DNA from: an uncultured Streptococcus sp.
GTDB taxonomy: Bacteria > Bacillota > Bacilli > Lactobacillales > Streptococcaceae
DNA: 7,085 bases
NCBI GenBank assembly: GCA_900755085.1
Contig: CAAEFF010000041.1
Location: forward strand, 1-7,085
Direction: 5' to 3'
The notes beneath the pieces are model-generated. The model searched no databases. It was given only the letters and a program-made list of their open reading frames with translations, and had not been told where the DNA came from. A program made the position numbers and the translations under genes. This document shows positions 1-6,485 of this stretch, piece by piece. Positions within the stretch are counted from its first letter, which is position 1. The number at the start of each line of letters is the position of its first letter.

Positions 1-44
1 ATACGGCTAGTCAACGATACAATGATTTGTACCAATCCTTATAA
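1..44 (+). CDS. 3' end of an upstream gene, possibly glycogen synthase GlgA (partial)
   Basis: Reading from position 3, an open frame gives TASQRYNDLYQSL and stops at TAA 42-44, 16 bases before a strong terminator, so this is most likely the tail of a real gene that starts left of the window. The pattern AxxYxxLY at the extreme C-terminus resembles the last helix of GT-B glycosyltransferases such as bacterial glycogen synthase. From memory, several streptococci carry a glycogen operon immediately upstream of the ATP synthase operon, which fits. Thirteen residues cannot establish identity: glycogen phosphorylase or an unrelated gene remain possible. A second frame (positions 1-48) is also open to a stop but gives a less protein-like tail. 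Confidence 0.4.
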   Translation, partial: TASQRYNDLYQSL

Positions 45-59
45 ATAGATCTATGATAC

Positions 60-88
60 AAACGCCTTTCGAGGCGTTTTTTTATTTT
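60..88 (+). terminator. Intrinsic terminator of the upstream gene
   Basis: A perfect 8-bp stem, AAACGCCT (60-67) and AGGCGTTT (72-79), closes a TTCG tetraloop and runs into seven T (77-83), then A and four more T. This is a textbook Rho-independent terminator. It insulates the upstream unit from the protease gene, which therefore needs its own promoter. Confidence 0.92.
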
Positions 89-101
89 GCTTTCTTTCTA
101 T

Positions 102-119
102 AAAGAAAACGGTTTATTT
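102..119 (+). promoter_or_regulatory. cre-like (CcpA) sequence upstream of the protease gene
   Basis: The 18 bases AAAGAAAACGGTTTATTT match the Gram-positive catabolite response element consensus WWTGWAARCGYTTWCWWW at 15 of 18 positions, with mismatches at the T of TG, at Y (G here) and at the conserved C. It abuts the likely -35 zone of the protease promoter, a position from which CcpA would repress. The surroundings are AT-rich, which raises the chance of a fortuitous match, so this is a weak call. Confidence 0.3.
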
Positions 120-135
120 TTTTGAGTTTTAGAGC

Positions 136-145
136 TTGCTAAAAT
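136..145 (+). promoter_or_regulatory. Extended -10 promoter of the protease gene
   Basis: TTGCTAAAAT holds an extended -10 element: TG (137-138), one base, then TAAAAT (140-145), five of six matches to TATAAT. No good -35 lies 17 bases upstream, only a run of T at 117-122; TTGAGT at 122-127 is just 12 bases away. Extended -10 promoters without a clear -35 are common in streptococci. Transcription would start near 152 and give an untranslated leader of about 127 nt. Confidence 0.6.
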
Positions 146-214
146 AGAAGAAAAAAGATAAGATAGGTAAAGGTAAAAAATCCCGGGAAGGTTTTTATTT
201 CTGGAAAGGGTCTC

Positions 215-251
215 ATCCTCTCTAGAAACAATCAGGTCCCTGTTTGAGGAT
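215..251 (+). promoter_or_regulatory. Possible leader hairpin before the protease start
   Basis: In the transcribed leader, ATCCTC (215-220) can pair with GAGGAT (246-251), and AAACA (226-230) with TGTTT (241-245), giving an 11-bp stem with a 5-nt bulge (TCTAG, 221-225) and a 10-nt loop. It ends 15 bases before the AGGA ribosome binding site. No T-tract follows, so it is not a terminator. It could stabilise the mRNA 5' end or affect translation. It matches no riboswitch or T-box that I recognise, and chance pairing is not excluded. Confidence 0.35.
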
Positions 252-266
252 TAAATATTACTATAT

Positions 267-270
267 AGGA
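267..270 (+). promoter_or_regulatory. Ribosome binding site of the protease gene
   Basis: AGGA lies 8 bases before ATG 279-281. This selects that ATG over the in-frame ATG at 309 (Met11), which has no purine-rich motif at the right distance. The ten residues gained, MKKAKQTFEK, supply the basic n-region expected ahead of a YSIRK signal. Confidence 0.75.
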
Positions 271-278
271 ATTTTAGA

Positions 279-3200
279 ATGAAAAAAGCGAAACAAACGT
301 TTGAAAAAATGACAAAATATTCGATTCGAAAATTATCTGTCGGTGTTGGTCCGGTTGCCATTGGAGCCTTTTTATTAGGAGGAAGCCTGTTAGGAGCTCG
401 TCCTGTCCAAGCAGATCAGGTGACTCTACCTGCTAATGTGCACTTAGGTTATGTAACAGAAGAAGAGCTAACCGCTGAAGAAAAAGCACAGGTAATTCAT
501 GCAATCCCTGAAGTCTATCAAAATGAAGATATTTTCTATCTAGTCTATAAGAAGAAGGAAGCAACTCAGCCAGTTCTTCCTCAAACAGGAAGTCAGGAAG
601 TTGCCCTCGTTGGCCTAAGTCTAGCTACAGCTTCCATTGCTGTCCTCTTACTCTCTAAAAAGCACCGGAAGAAGGTCATGGGTGTCCTTTTAATTGGAGC
701 CATGGGACAAAGTCTTCTACTTCCAGTTGAAGTCGCAGCCCTACAAAATCAAGTCTTGCGCGCTTATAATCAGGATCTTGCGATCGCATCGAGCGAAGAT
801 CTTGCGAATGGTGTGATTCAAATTGACGGCTATGACTATGTTGGCTATCTGCGCTACCCGTCAGTCCAAAAGACGAGCTTACAAGAGCCAAAGGCCATGC
901 AGGAAACGAAATCTTCTGTAGAAGGGATGATCAAAACAAGCACAGTGATTCCACAAGTGAAACCACAAGCGCGTGTGACGCCAGAAGTCGCTCCAGCCTT
1001 GCCTCAAATTGAAAACCCTAGCCTTGAAGTCTCTACTGAGCCTGTGCCGTTTGAAATTGTCAACCAAGCTGATCCTACATTAGCCATAGGGCAAACCAAG
1101 GTGCTGACTGCTGGCCAAAATGGGGAGCGGACCATATTGACGGAAGTGAGTGTGGTAGATGAACAAGAAGTTCGCAGAGTAGTTGAAAGCAAGGTCACTA
1201 AAGAACCGGTTTCGCAAATTATTGCTGTCGGGACAAAAGAAGACGCCCAACCAATCCCTCAACCTAGCCCCTCTCCAGTTGTTACAGCCAAGGGGACGCA
1301 GGAAGAAGGTCACGTGGGAGAAGCTCCTGTTCAACCAGAGACTCCAGCCTATACAGGAGTAGTGGAAGCCAAGGGAACACAAGAAGAAGGTCACGTGGGA
1401 GAAGCTCCTGTTCAACCGGAGAACCCAACCTATACAGGTGTGGTAGAAGCGAAAGGGACGCAAGAAGAAGGTCATGTCGGTGAATCTCCCGTTCAACCAG
1501 AGACACCAGCCTATACAGGCTTAGTGGAAGCTAAGGGGACGCAGGAAGAAGGCCATGTTGGTAAAGCTCCAATTCAGCCTGAGAATCCAGCCTATACCGG
1601 TGTCATCGAAGCCAAGGGAACGCAAGAGGAAGGCCATGTTGGTGAAGCCCCTATTCAACCGGAGAACCCAGTTTACCAAATAACGGAAGGAACAGTTACA
1701 GAAACAGAAACGGTAATCCTTCCATATGAAACAGAGTATGTAACGGATGCCAATCGTTACACAGATGAAGAAAGCCTTCTTCAGAAGGGCGAGGCAGGTA
1801 GCCAGGAAATTCGTCGTGTTTATAAAACGATCAATGGTGAGAAGATTGGCGAACCTGTGAGCACGACAACTGAAACGGTAAAAGCTCCTGTGACAGAAAA
1901 AATTAGTCGTGGAAGTAAGGGGATTGAAGGCCAAACAGAGGATGTTTCGTTTGAAGAAATTCCGTTTAAGACGTTAACCGAACAAGATGCTACCTTGCTA
2001 AAAGGAATTGAAAGGGTTTCTCAATCAGGTAAAAATGGGAAGAAGAAAATTACCAAAGTTTACAAGACCATTAAGGGGGTCAAAACGGCGGATGCTCCGA
2101 CGATTTCCGAAGAAGTGGTAGAACAAGCGCAAGATCAAATCATTCAACAAGGGACCAAAGAACTTGAAAAGCCAACCTTAACCTTGACCCAGGTCGATAA
2201 GGAAGAATTGAAGCGCAGTGCTAGGGCTTCCTATCATTTGGAAAAACCAGAGGGGGTTACCATCAAGTCCATCCAGGCGGTGTTGAAGAAGGGTGATCAA
2301 GTGGTTAAAACGTTTGCCCTTTCAGAGCCTGATTTAGCAGCAGCCTTAGCGGACTTGGACTACTACAAGGATTATACGCTGGCAACGACCATGGTCTATG
2401 ACCGTGGAAATGGGGATGAAGAAGAAGTTCTCAAGGAAGAACCGCTGAGACTGGACCTTAAAAAAGTTGAAATCAAAAACATCAAGGAAACCAGTCTGAT
2501 TAGCGTGGATGACCAAGGACTTGAGACTGATCGTAGCCTCTTGTCAGAAACACCTTCAGATGTGAAACCTTATTACTTAAAGGTTACCACTCATGATAAT
2601 AAGGTCACAAAACTGGCCGTTGATAAAATTGAAGAAGTGACGGTAGATGGTGCGACCCTATACAAAGTAACAGCAAAAGCTCCAGATCTGGTCCAGCGGA
2701 CTGCGGACAACCAGTTCAGTGAGGACTATGTTCACTATATTGCGAAACCCAAAGCACATGAAGGTGATGTCTACTACAATTTCAACGAACTTGTAAAAGC
2801 CATGCAAGCCAATCCGACTGGCACCTTTAAACTGGGTAGCAATATGAATGCGGCCAATGTCCAGCCAGTAGGGAAATCCTATGTGACCAATGCCTTCAAG
2901 GGAATTTTAGAAAGTACAGATGGAAATAAATTTGCCATTCATAATATCACGCGACCATTGTTTGGGAACATCGAAGCTGGTTCAGTTAAGAATCTCTTAC
3001 TTGAAAATGTTGCTATTGACCTACCTGGGACAGATCGAGTAGCCCCAATTGCTAACGTTATTAAAAACAATGCAACTGTCGAGAATGTTAAAGTAACAGG
3101 AAGTGTTGTCGGGAACAATGACGTAGCAGGAATTGTCAATAAAATTGATGGCAGTGGAAAGGTCAGCAATGTTGCCTTTATCGGGAAACTACACGCTGCT

Positions 3201-6200
3201 GGGAATAAAGGTGGCTATCTAGCGGGTGTTGTTGGTGAAAACTGGAAAGGTGTCGTTGAAAAAGCCTACGTTGATGCTGAAATCACTGGGAACAAAGCCA
3301 AAGCTGCAGGTCTCGTCTATTCCTCTCAAAATAGTGGAAATAACAATACGCTAGGTAGAGAAGGGGTTCTCAGAAATTCAGTTGCTAAAGGTTCCATTGA
3401 ACTGAAAGAAGCGGTCCAATCTGGTGGCTTACTCGGGACCAACTGGGCCTTGGGGGCTATTGAAGACAACATCACCATGATGAAAGTCAAAACTGGTGAG
3501 ATGGTCTTCGGACACTCGGATATTGACGCAGATGATTACTTTACTTACTCAAGAACCAAGCGCAATTACAGCGTGGAAGGCGTGAGTGAAGGGAAGAAAT
3601 CCTTTAATAACTCCCGTAAAATCCCTAGCATTTCCCTTGCAGAAGCTGAGCAGAAAATTGAAGCAATGGGAATTACTGCTGATAAATTTGAAAGCACGAA
3701 ACCTGTTGAAGATAAACTCAATAACCTTGTTAACAAAGGCGATCAATACAAGGCAATCACTGGTTACGATGCCTCTCGTGAACTTGCCTATCGTAATATC
3801 GAAAAATTGCAACCATTCTACAATAAAGAGTGGATTGTGAACCAAGGAAACAAATTGGCTACAGGAAGTCCTCTCTTGACCAAAGAAGTCTTGTCTGTGA
3901 CCGCTATGAAGGGCAATGATTTTGTAACAGAGTTGGCTGATGCCGACCATATTCTGATTCATTATGCCGACAAGACAAAAGATGTCTTTAGCATCACGCC
4001 AAAAGACTCTAAAGTCAAGCAAGTTAAAGAGTATAGTGTAGCTGAGCTAGGAGATGTGGTCTACACGCCAAATATGGTGGACAAAGACCGGAGTGATCTG
4101 ATCCATGATATTGTTGAAAAACTAAGTCCAATTGAATTGCAATCAGATCCAATTTATACGCACTTGGGTCGTACGGGTGGCAATAAAGTCAATGCCATTA
4201 AGAACCTTTACCTCGAAGAAAGCTTCAAAGAAGTCAAGGATAATCTGGCTCACTTTGTCAAACAACTGGTTGAAAACGAAGACCATCAATTAAACACTGA
4301 TGAGGCTGCAAAACGTGCGCTGATCAAGAAAATTGAGGACAAGAAGGCTGCCGTACTTCTGGGTCTTTCTTACCTCAACCGTTATTATGGAGTCAAGTTC
4401 GATGATTTCAACATTAAGCCAATTATGTTGTTCAAGCCAGACTTCTATGGGAAGAATGTCGATGTCTTAGACCGTTTGATTGAAATTGGTTCAAAAGAAG
4501 ACTACATCAAAGGGACTCGTACCCAAGATGCCTTCCGTGAAGTCGTTGCCAAATCGACTCTTTCTGGGAACCTAAATGACTTCTTGAAATACAACATGGA
4601 GCTCTTTACAAAAGATAGAGACCTAAATGATTGGTTCATCAAAGCAACGAAAGACAATGTCTATATTGTGGAGCCTGAGACTTCAAATCCAGCATTTGCT
4701 TCTGCTAAACACCGGGCATATGAAGGCTTAAATAACGATATCCACGGTAAAATGATCTTGCCACTCTTGAATCTTAAAGATGCGCACATGTTCTTGATTT
4801 CAACCTACAATACCTTGGCCTATAGTTCTTTTGAAAAATATGGCAAACAGACAGAAGCAGAACGGACTGCTTTCAAGACTGAGATTGATAAAGTAGCCAA
4901 AGCCCAACAAGACTACTTGGATTTCTGGTCACGATTAGCAGCTGATAATGTTCGCAACCAGCTCCTAAAGAGCAATAATATGGTGCCAACACCGGTCCTT
5001 GATAATCAGAACTACAAAGGCATTAGTACAGACCGTTATGGCCATACGAATAGTGGTAAAGATGTCGCTCCAATCCGTGAATTGTATGGACCAACCGATC
5101 GTTACCATACGACAGATTGGCGCATGGGAGCAACCGCTCGTGTCTATGGAAATCCTTATAAAGATGATTCTGTCTTCTTTATGGTGACGGATATGATCAG
5201 TGACTTTGGGATTTCTGCTTTTACCCATGAAACGACCCACGTCAATGACCGTATGGTATACTTGGGTGGCTGGAGACACCGTGAAGGAACGGACTTGGAA
5301 GCCTATGCTCAAGGCATGCTCCAAACACCATCCGTATCCAATCCAAATGGAGAATACAAAGCCCTAGGTCTCAATATGGCCTATGAACGACCGAACGATG
5401 GAAACCAATGGTACAATACAAATCCAAATGACCTTACATCGAGAGCTGAGATTGATCGCTACATGAAAGGCTACAATGATACACTCATGCTTCTGGATTA
5501 CCTAGAAGGAGAAGCGGTCCTCGATAAAGGAAACAAAGAATTAAACAATGCTTGGTTCAAGAAGGTGGATAAACAATACCGAGGGGCTAACACCAAGAAT
5601 CAATTTGATAAGGTGCGTCCTTTGAGTGATGAGGAAAAAGCCATCACCTTACATTCAGTAGATGATCTCATCACCAACAACTTCATGACCAATCGTGGTC
5701 CTGGAAATGGAGTCTATAATCCATCTGACTTTGGTTCAGCCTATGTGACTGTGCCGATGATGACAGGGATCTATGGAGGAAACACCAGTGAAGGAGCTCC
5801 AGGAGCCATGTCCTTCAAACACAACACCTTCAGAATCTGGGGTTACTATGGCTATGAAAAAGGCTTCCTAGGATATGCTTCAAACAAGTATAAACAGGAA
5901 TCAAAACAAGCTGGACGTGCCACTTTAGGAGACGACTTTATCATTCAAAAGATTTCTGATGGAAAATTTAACACTCTTGAAGACTGGAAGAAAGCTTACT
6001 TCAATGAAGTAGTGACTAGTGCCAAAAATGGCATTCAATCGATCGAAATCGATGGTACAACATACAATAGTTATGAAGACTTGAAACGTGCATTTGCTGA
6101 AGCAGTTGATAAAGATAAGGCTACTCTAAGTAACGGATCCGTCAAATTTGACAACACCGTATCACTGAAAGAAAAACTCTTTAAGAAATTACTTCAACAA

Positions 6201-6233
6201 ACAGATAGCTTTAAATCTTCTATCTTTAAATAA
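279..6233 (+). CDS. zmpB: ZmpB-like M26 zinc metalloprotease, cell-surface
   Basis: Secreted surface zinc endopeptidase of the streptococcal IgA1 protease/Zmp family (M26), 1,984 residues, near the family's usual 1,850-2,000. Visible in order: YSIRK signal (residues 14-18, likely cleavage after Ala45); LPQTG at 100-104 followed by membrane segments at about 108-126 and 133-155; G5 domain (~256-320); 27-residue repeats (337-467); G5 domains (~472-547 and ~553-627); beta-rich linker (~630-826); M26 N-terminal beta-helical domain (~827-1090); catalytic domain to the end. The zinc site is HETTH (His1650, Glu1651, His1654) with third ligand Glu1674, 20 residues on, the spacing known for IgA1 protease. 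HETTH followed by VNDR, HREGTDLEAYAQGMLQ and the SFKSSIFK end resemble remembered pneumococcal ZmpB rather than Iga (HEMVH), so IgA1 cleavage should not be assumed and the substrate is unknown. The N-terminal half looks Iga-like. The gene is intact, with its own promoter and terminator. Paralogue naming is less sure than family. Confidence 0.93.
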   Translation: MKKAKQTFEKMTKYSIRKLSVGVGPVAIGAFLLGGSLLGARPVQADQVTLPANVHLGYVTEEELTAEEKAQVIHAIPEVYQNEDIFYLVYKKKEATQPVLPQTGSQEVALVGLSLATASIAVLLLSKKHRKKVMGVLLIGAMGQSLLLPVEVAALQNQVLRAYNQDLAIASSEDLANGVIQIDGYDYVGYLRYPSVQKTSLQEPKAMQETKSSVEGMIKTSTVIPQVKPQARVTPEVAPALPQIENPSLEVSTEPVPFEIVNQADPTLAIGQTKVLTAGQNGERTILTEVSVVDEQEVRRVVESKVTKEPVSQIIAVGTKEDAQPIPQPSPSPVVTAKGTQEEGHVGEAPVQPETPAYTGVVEAKGTQEEGHVGEAPVQPENPTYTGVVEAKGTQEEGHVGESPVQPETPAYTGLVEAKGTQEEGHVGKAPIQPENPAYTGVIEAKGTQEEGHVGEAPIQPENPVYQITEGTVTETETVILPYETEYVTDANRYTDEESLLQKGEAGSQEIRRVYKTINGEKIGEPVSTTTETVKAPVTEKISRGSKGIEGQTEDVSFEEIPFKTLTEQDATLLKGIERVSQSGKNGKKKITKVYKTIKGVKTADAPTISEEVVEQAQDQIIQQGTKELEKPTLTLTQVDKEELKRSARASYHLEKPEGVTIKSIQAVLKKGDQVVKTFALSEPDLAAALADLDYYKDYTLATTMVYDRGNGDEEEVLKEEPLRLDLKKVEIKNIKETSLISVDDQGLETDRSLLSETPSDVKPYYLKVTTHDNKVTKLAVDKIEEVTVDGATLYKVTAKAPDLVQRTADNQFSEDYVHYIAKPKAHEGDVYYNFNELVKAMQANPTGTFKLGSNMNAANVQPVGKSYVTNAFKGILESTDGNKFAIHNITRPLFGNIEAGSVKNLLLENVAIDLPGTDRVAPIANVIKNNATVENVKVTGSVVGNNDVAGIVNKIDGSGKVSNVAFIGKLHAAGNKGGYLAGVVGENWKGVVEKAYVDAEITGNKAKAAGLVYSSQNSGNNNTLGREGVLRNSVAKGSIELKEAVQSGGLLGTNWALGAIEDNITMMKVKTGEMVFGHSDIDADDYFTYSRTKRNYSVEGVSEGKKSFNNSRKIPSISLAEAEQKIEAMGITADKFESTKPVEDKLNNLVNKGDQYKAITGYDASRELAYRNIEKLQPFYNKEWIVNQGNKLATGSPLLTKEVLSVTAMKGNDFVTELADADHILIHYADKTKDVFSITPKDSKVKQVKEYSVAELGDVVYTPNMVDKDRSDLIHDIVEKLSPIELQSDPIYTHLGRTGGNKVNAIKNLYLEESFKEVKDNLAHFVKQLVENEDHQLNTDEAAKRALIKKIEDKKAAVLLGLSYLNRYYGVKFDDFNIKPIMLFKPDFYGKNVDVLDRLIEIGSKEDYIKGTRTQDAFREVVAKSTLSGNLNDFLKYNMELFTKDRDLNDWFIKATKDNVYIVEPETSNPAFASAKHRAYEGLNNDIHGKMILPLLNLKDAHMFLISTYNTLAYSSFEKYGKQTEAERTAFKTEIDKVAKAQQDYLDFWSRLAADNVRNQLLKSNNMVPTPVLDNQNYKGISTDRYGHTNSGKDVAPIRELYGPTDRYHTTDWRMGATARVYGNPYKDDSVFFMVTDMISDFGISAFTHETTHVNDRMVYLGGWRHREGTDLEAYAQGMLQTPSVSNPNGEYKALGLNMAYERPNDGNQWYNTNPNDLTSRAEIDRYMKGYNDTLMLLDYLEGEAVLDKGNKELNNAWFKKVDKQYRGANTKNQFDKVRPLSDEEKAITLHSVDDLITNNFMTNRGPGNGVYNPSDFGSAYVTVPMMTGIYGGNTSEGAPGAMSFKHNTFRIWGYYGYEKGFLGYASNKYKQESKQAGRATLGDDFIIQKISDGKFNTLEDWKKAYFNEVVTSAKNGIQSIEIDGTTYNSYEDLKRAFAEAVDKDKATLSNGSVKFDNTVSLKEKLFKKLLQQTDSFKSSIFK
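1044..1238 (+). other. G5 domain 1 of the protease
   Basis: Residues ~256-320 run from VPFEIVNQADPTLAIGQ through GQNGERTILTEV and end in IIAVGTK. The GxxGxR core, the alternating beta strands and the closing GTK are the hallmarks of the G5 fold, which occurs in surface and cell-wall-active proteins and has been linked to N-acetylglucosamine or glycan binding and to stalk formation. It is separated from the other two G5 domains by the tandem repeats. Confidence 0.7.
1287..1679 (+). repeat. Coding tandem repeat, 81-bp unit, 4 full copies plus 23 codons
   Basis: Five in-frame copies of an 81-bp unit encode AKGTQEEGHVGEAPVQPE followed by TPAYTGVVE or a close variant. They start at 1287, 1368, 1449, 1530 and 1611, and the fifth stops after 23 codons. 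Copies 1 and 2 share a long identical DNA stretch, and copies 4 and 5 share the GGCCATGTTGGT variant, suggesting stepwise duplication. Protein differences are few: ET or EN before the Pro, VQP in copies 1-3 and IQP in copies 4-5. The motif recalls the GTQEPGHEGEAAV repeats of IgA1 protease. The stretch is Glu/Pro-rich and probably forms an extended, exposed stalk between G5 domains; copy number may vary between strains. Confidence 0.95.
1692..2159 (+). other. G5 domains 2 and 3 of the protease
   Basis: Residues ~472-547 (ETVILPYETEYV, then GEAGSQEIRRVYKTINGEK, ending ISRGSK) and ~553-627 (EDVSFEEIPFKT, then GKNGKKKITKVYKTIKGVK, ending IIQQGTK) are two adjacent G5 domains. They share the VYKTI(N/K)G strand and the terminal G-(S/T)-K, so they look like a duplicated pair, closer to each other than to domain 1. 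They likely form a rigid spacer that lifts the catalytic half from the wall. Confidence 0.7.
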
Positions 6234-6240
6234 TCAATGG

Positions 6241-6277
6241 ACTCTCATCTGCCTAGCAGGTGGGAGTTTTATTTTTT
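6241..6277 (+). terminator. Intrinsic terminator of the protease gene
   Basis: ACTCTCATCTGC (6241-6252) pairs with GCAGGTGGGAGT (6256-6267) over 12 bp, including two G-U pairs, with a CTA loop, followed by TTTT, A and TTTTTT (6267-6277). It starts 7 bases after the protease stop codon and separates the gene from the ATP synthase operon. Confidence 0.93.
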
Positions 6278-6365
6278 AGCAAAATAGCATCGGGTGTATT
6301 GGATCAGAAGGATAGAAGGGGCGGAAGTGTTTCATCTAGGACTTGCATGAAAAAATAAGGGTGAA

Positions 6366-6421
6366 GTTTCCTCGTAGAATAGGACTTTTATAAAAGTAAA
6401 ACGCTTACTTTATGAGGAAAT
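6366..6421 (+). promoter_or_regulatory. Nested dyad upstream of the atp promoter
   Basis: An outer inverted repeat, TTTCCTCGTAGA (6367-6378) with TTTATGAGGAAA (6409-6420), can form 12 pairs including two G-U; its outer 7 bases are perfect. Inside it lie a perfect 14-bp palindrome, ACTTTTATAAAAGT (6384-6397), and a second perfect dyad, AAAGTAA and TTACTTT (6393-6399 and 6405-6411), around AACGC. The block ends just before the predicted -35, so if that promoter is right it acts as DNA (protein binding) and not as a leader RNA. No T-tract follows, so it is not a terminator. Confidence 0.45.
6394..6411 (+). promoter_or_regulatory. Candidate CcpA cre box of the ATP synthase operon
   Basis: AAGTAAAACGCTTACTTT matches the cre consensus WWTGWAARCGYTTWCWWW at 16 of 18 positions. 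The core AAAACGCTTAC is perfect, and the only deviation is GT in place of TG. The site is dyad-symmetric around the central CG. Its centre is about 56 bases upstream of the predicted transcription start and 13 bases separate it from the -35. CcpA sites placed upstream of -35, as at Bacillus ackA, usually activate. Activation of the ATPase operon by glycolytic flux would fit its acid-tolerance role, but this is inference. Confidence 0.5.
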
Positions 6422-6423
6422 AT

Positions 6424-6452
6424 TTGACTATTAAATTTAATAGGAGTAAACT
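6424..6452 (+). promoter_or_regulatory. Promoter of the ATP synthase operon
   Basis: TTGACT (6424-6429, five of six to TTGACA) is followed at an ideal 17-bp spacing by TAAACT (6447-6452, four of six to TATAAT). Transcription would start near 6459, giving a short leader of about 27 nt. TAAAAT at 6460-6465 is a better -10 by sequence but has no -35 at suitable distance. Confidence 0.6.
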
Positions 6453-6485
6453 AATAAGGTAAAATTTATAAAAGGAGAATTCATC

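Noticed and set aside
1..48. Alternative frame at the left edge ending at TAG 46-48
   Set aside because: It gives a Cys/Met-containing tail with no family resemblance; the frame ending at 42-44 has an amphipathic AxxYxxLY helix typical of a protein C-terminus. Not fully excluded.
244..267. TTGAGG ... TATATA as a second promoter close to the protease start
   Set aside because: Spacing is only 12 bases, too short for sigma-A, and it would leave almost no leader.
1287..1679. Regular direct repeats resembling a CRISPR array
   Set aside because: The 81-bp units are contiguous, in frame, lack unique spacers and encode a protein repeat.
1080..1934. Several antisense open frames across the repeat and G5 region (about 74, 138 and 137 codons)
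   Set aside because: They mirror the repetitive Glu/Pro-rich coding strand, give Phe/Leu/Arg-rich products with no recognisable domain, and lack ribosome binding sites; shadows of the protease gene.
3549..4022. 157-codon antisense frame and an 84-codon sense frame (3586-3840) inside the protease gene
   Set aside because: Both overlap strongly conserved M26 coding sequence, have no plausible start signals and yield low-complexity or unrelated peptides.
4965..5324. 119-codon antisense frame and a 62-codon sense frame (4999-5187) over the catalytic region
   Set aside because: They lie across the approach to and the zinc site itself, where the main frame is clearly under selection; no independent gene signals.
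6170..6233. Search for a C-terminal LPXTG anchor on the protease
   Set aside because: The protein ends SFKSSIFK with no LPXTG, hydrophobic stretch or charged tail; the only sortase motif is the N-terminal LPQTG.
6278..6365. Search for a small gene, insertion sequence or BOX/RUP element between the protease terminator and the atp control region
   Set aside because: No open frame with a start signal, no terminal inverted repeats and no recognisable repeat element; only a purine-rich stretch near 6305-6328.
6343..6380. TTGCAT ... TAGAAT as an upstream atp promoter
   Set aside because: Spacing is 26 bases, too long; TTGACT/TAAACT with 17 bases downstream is better.
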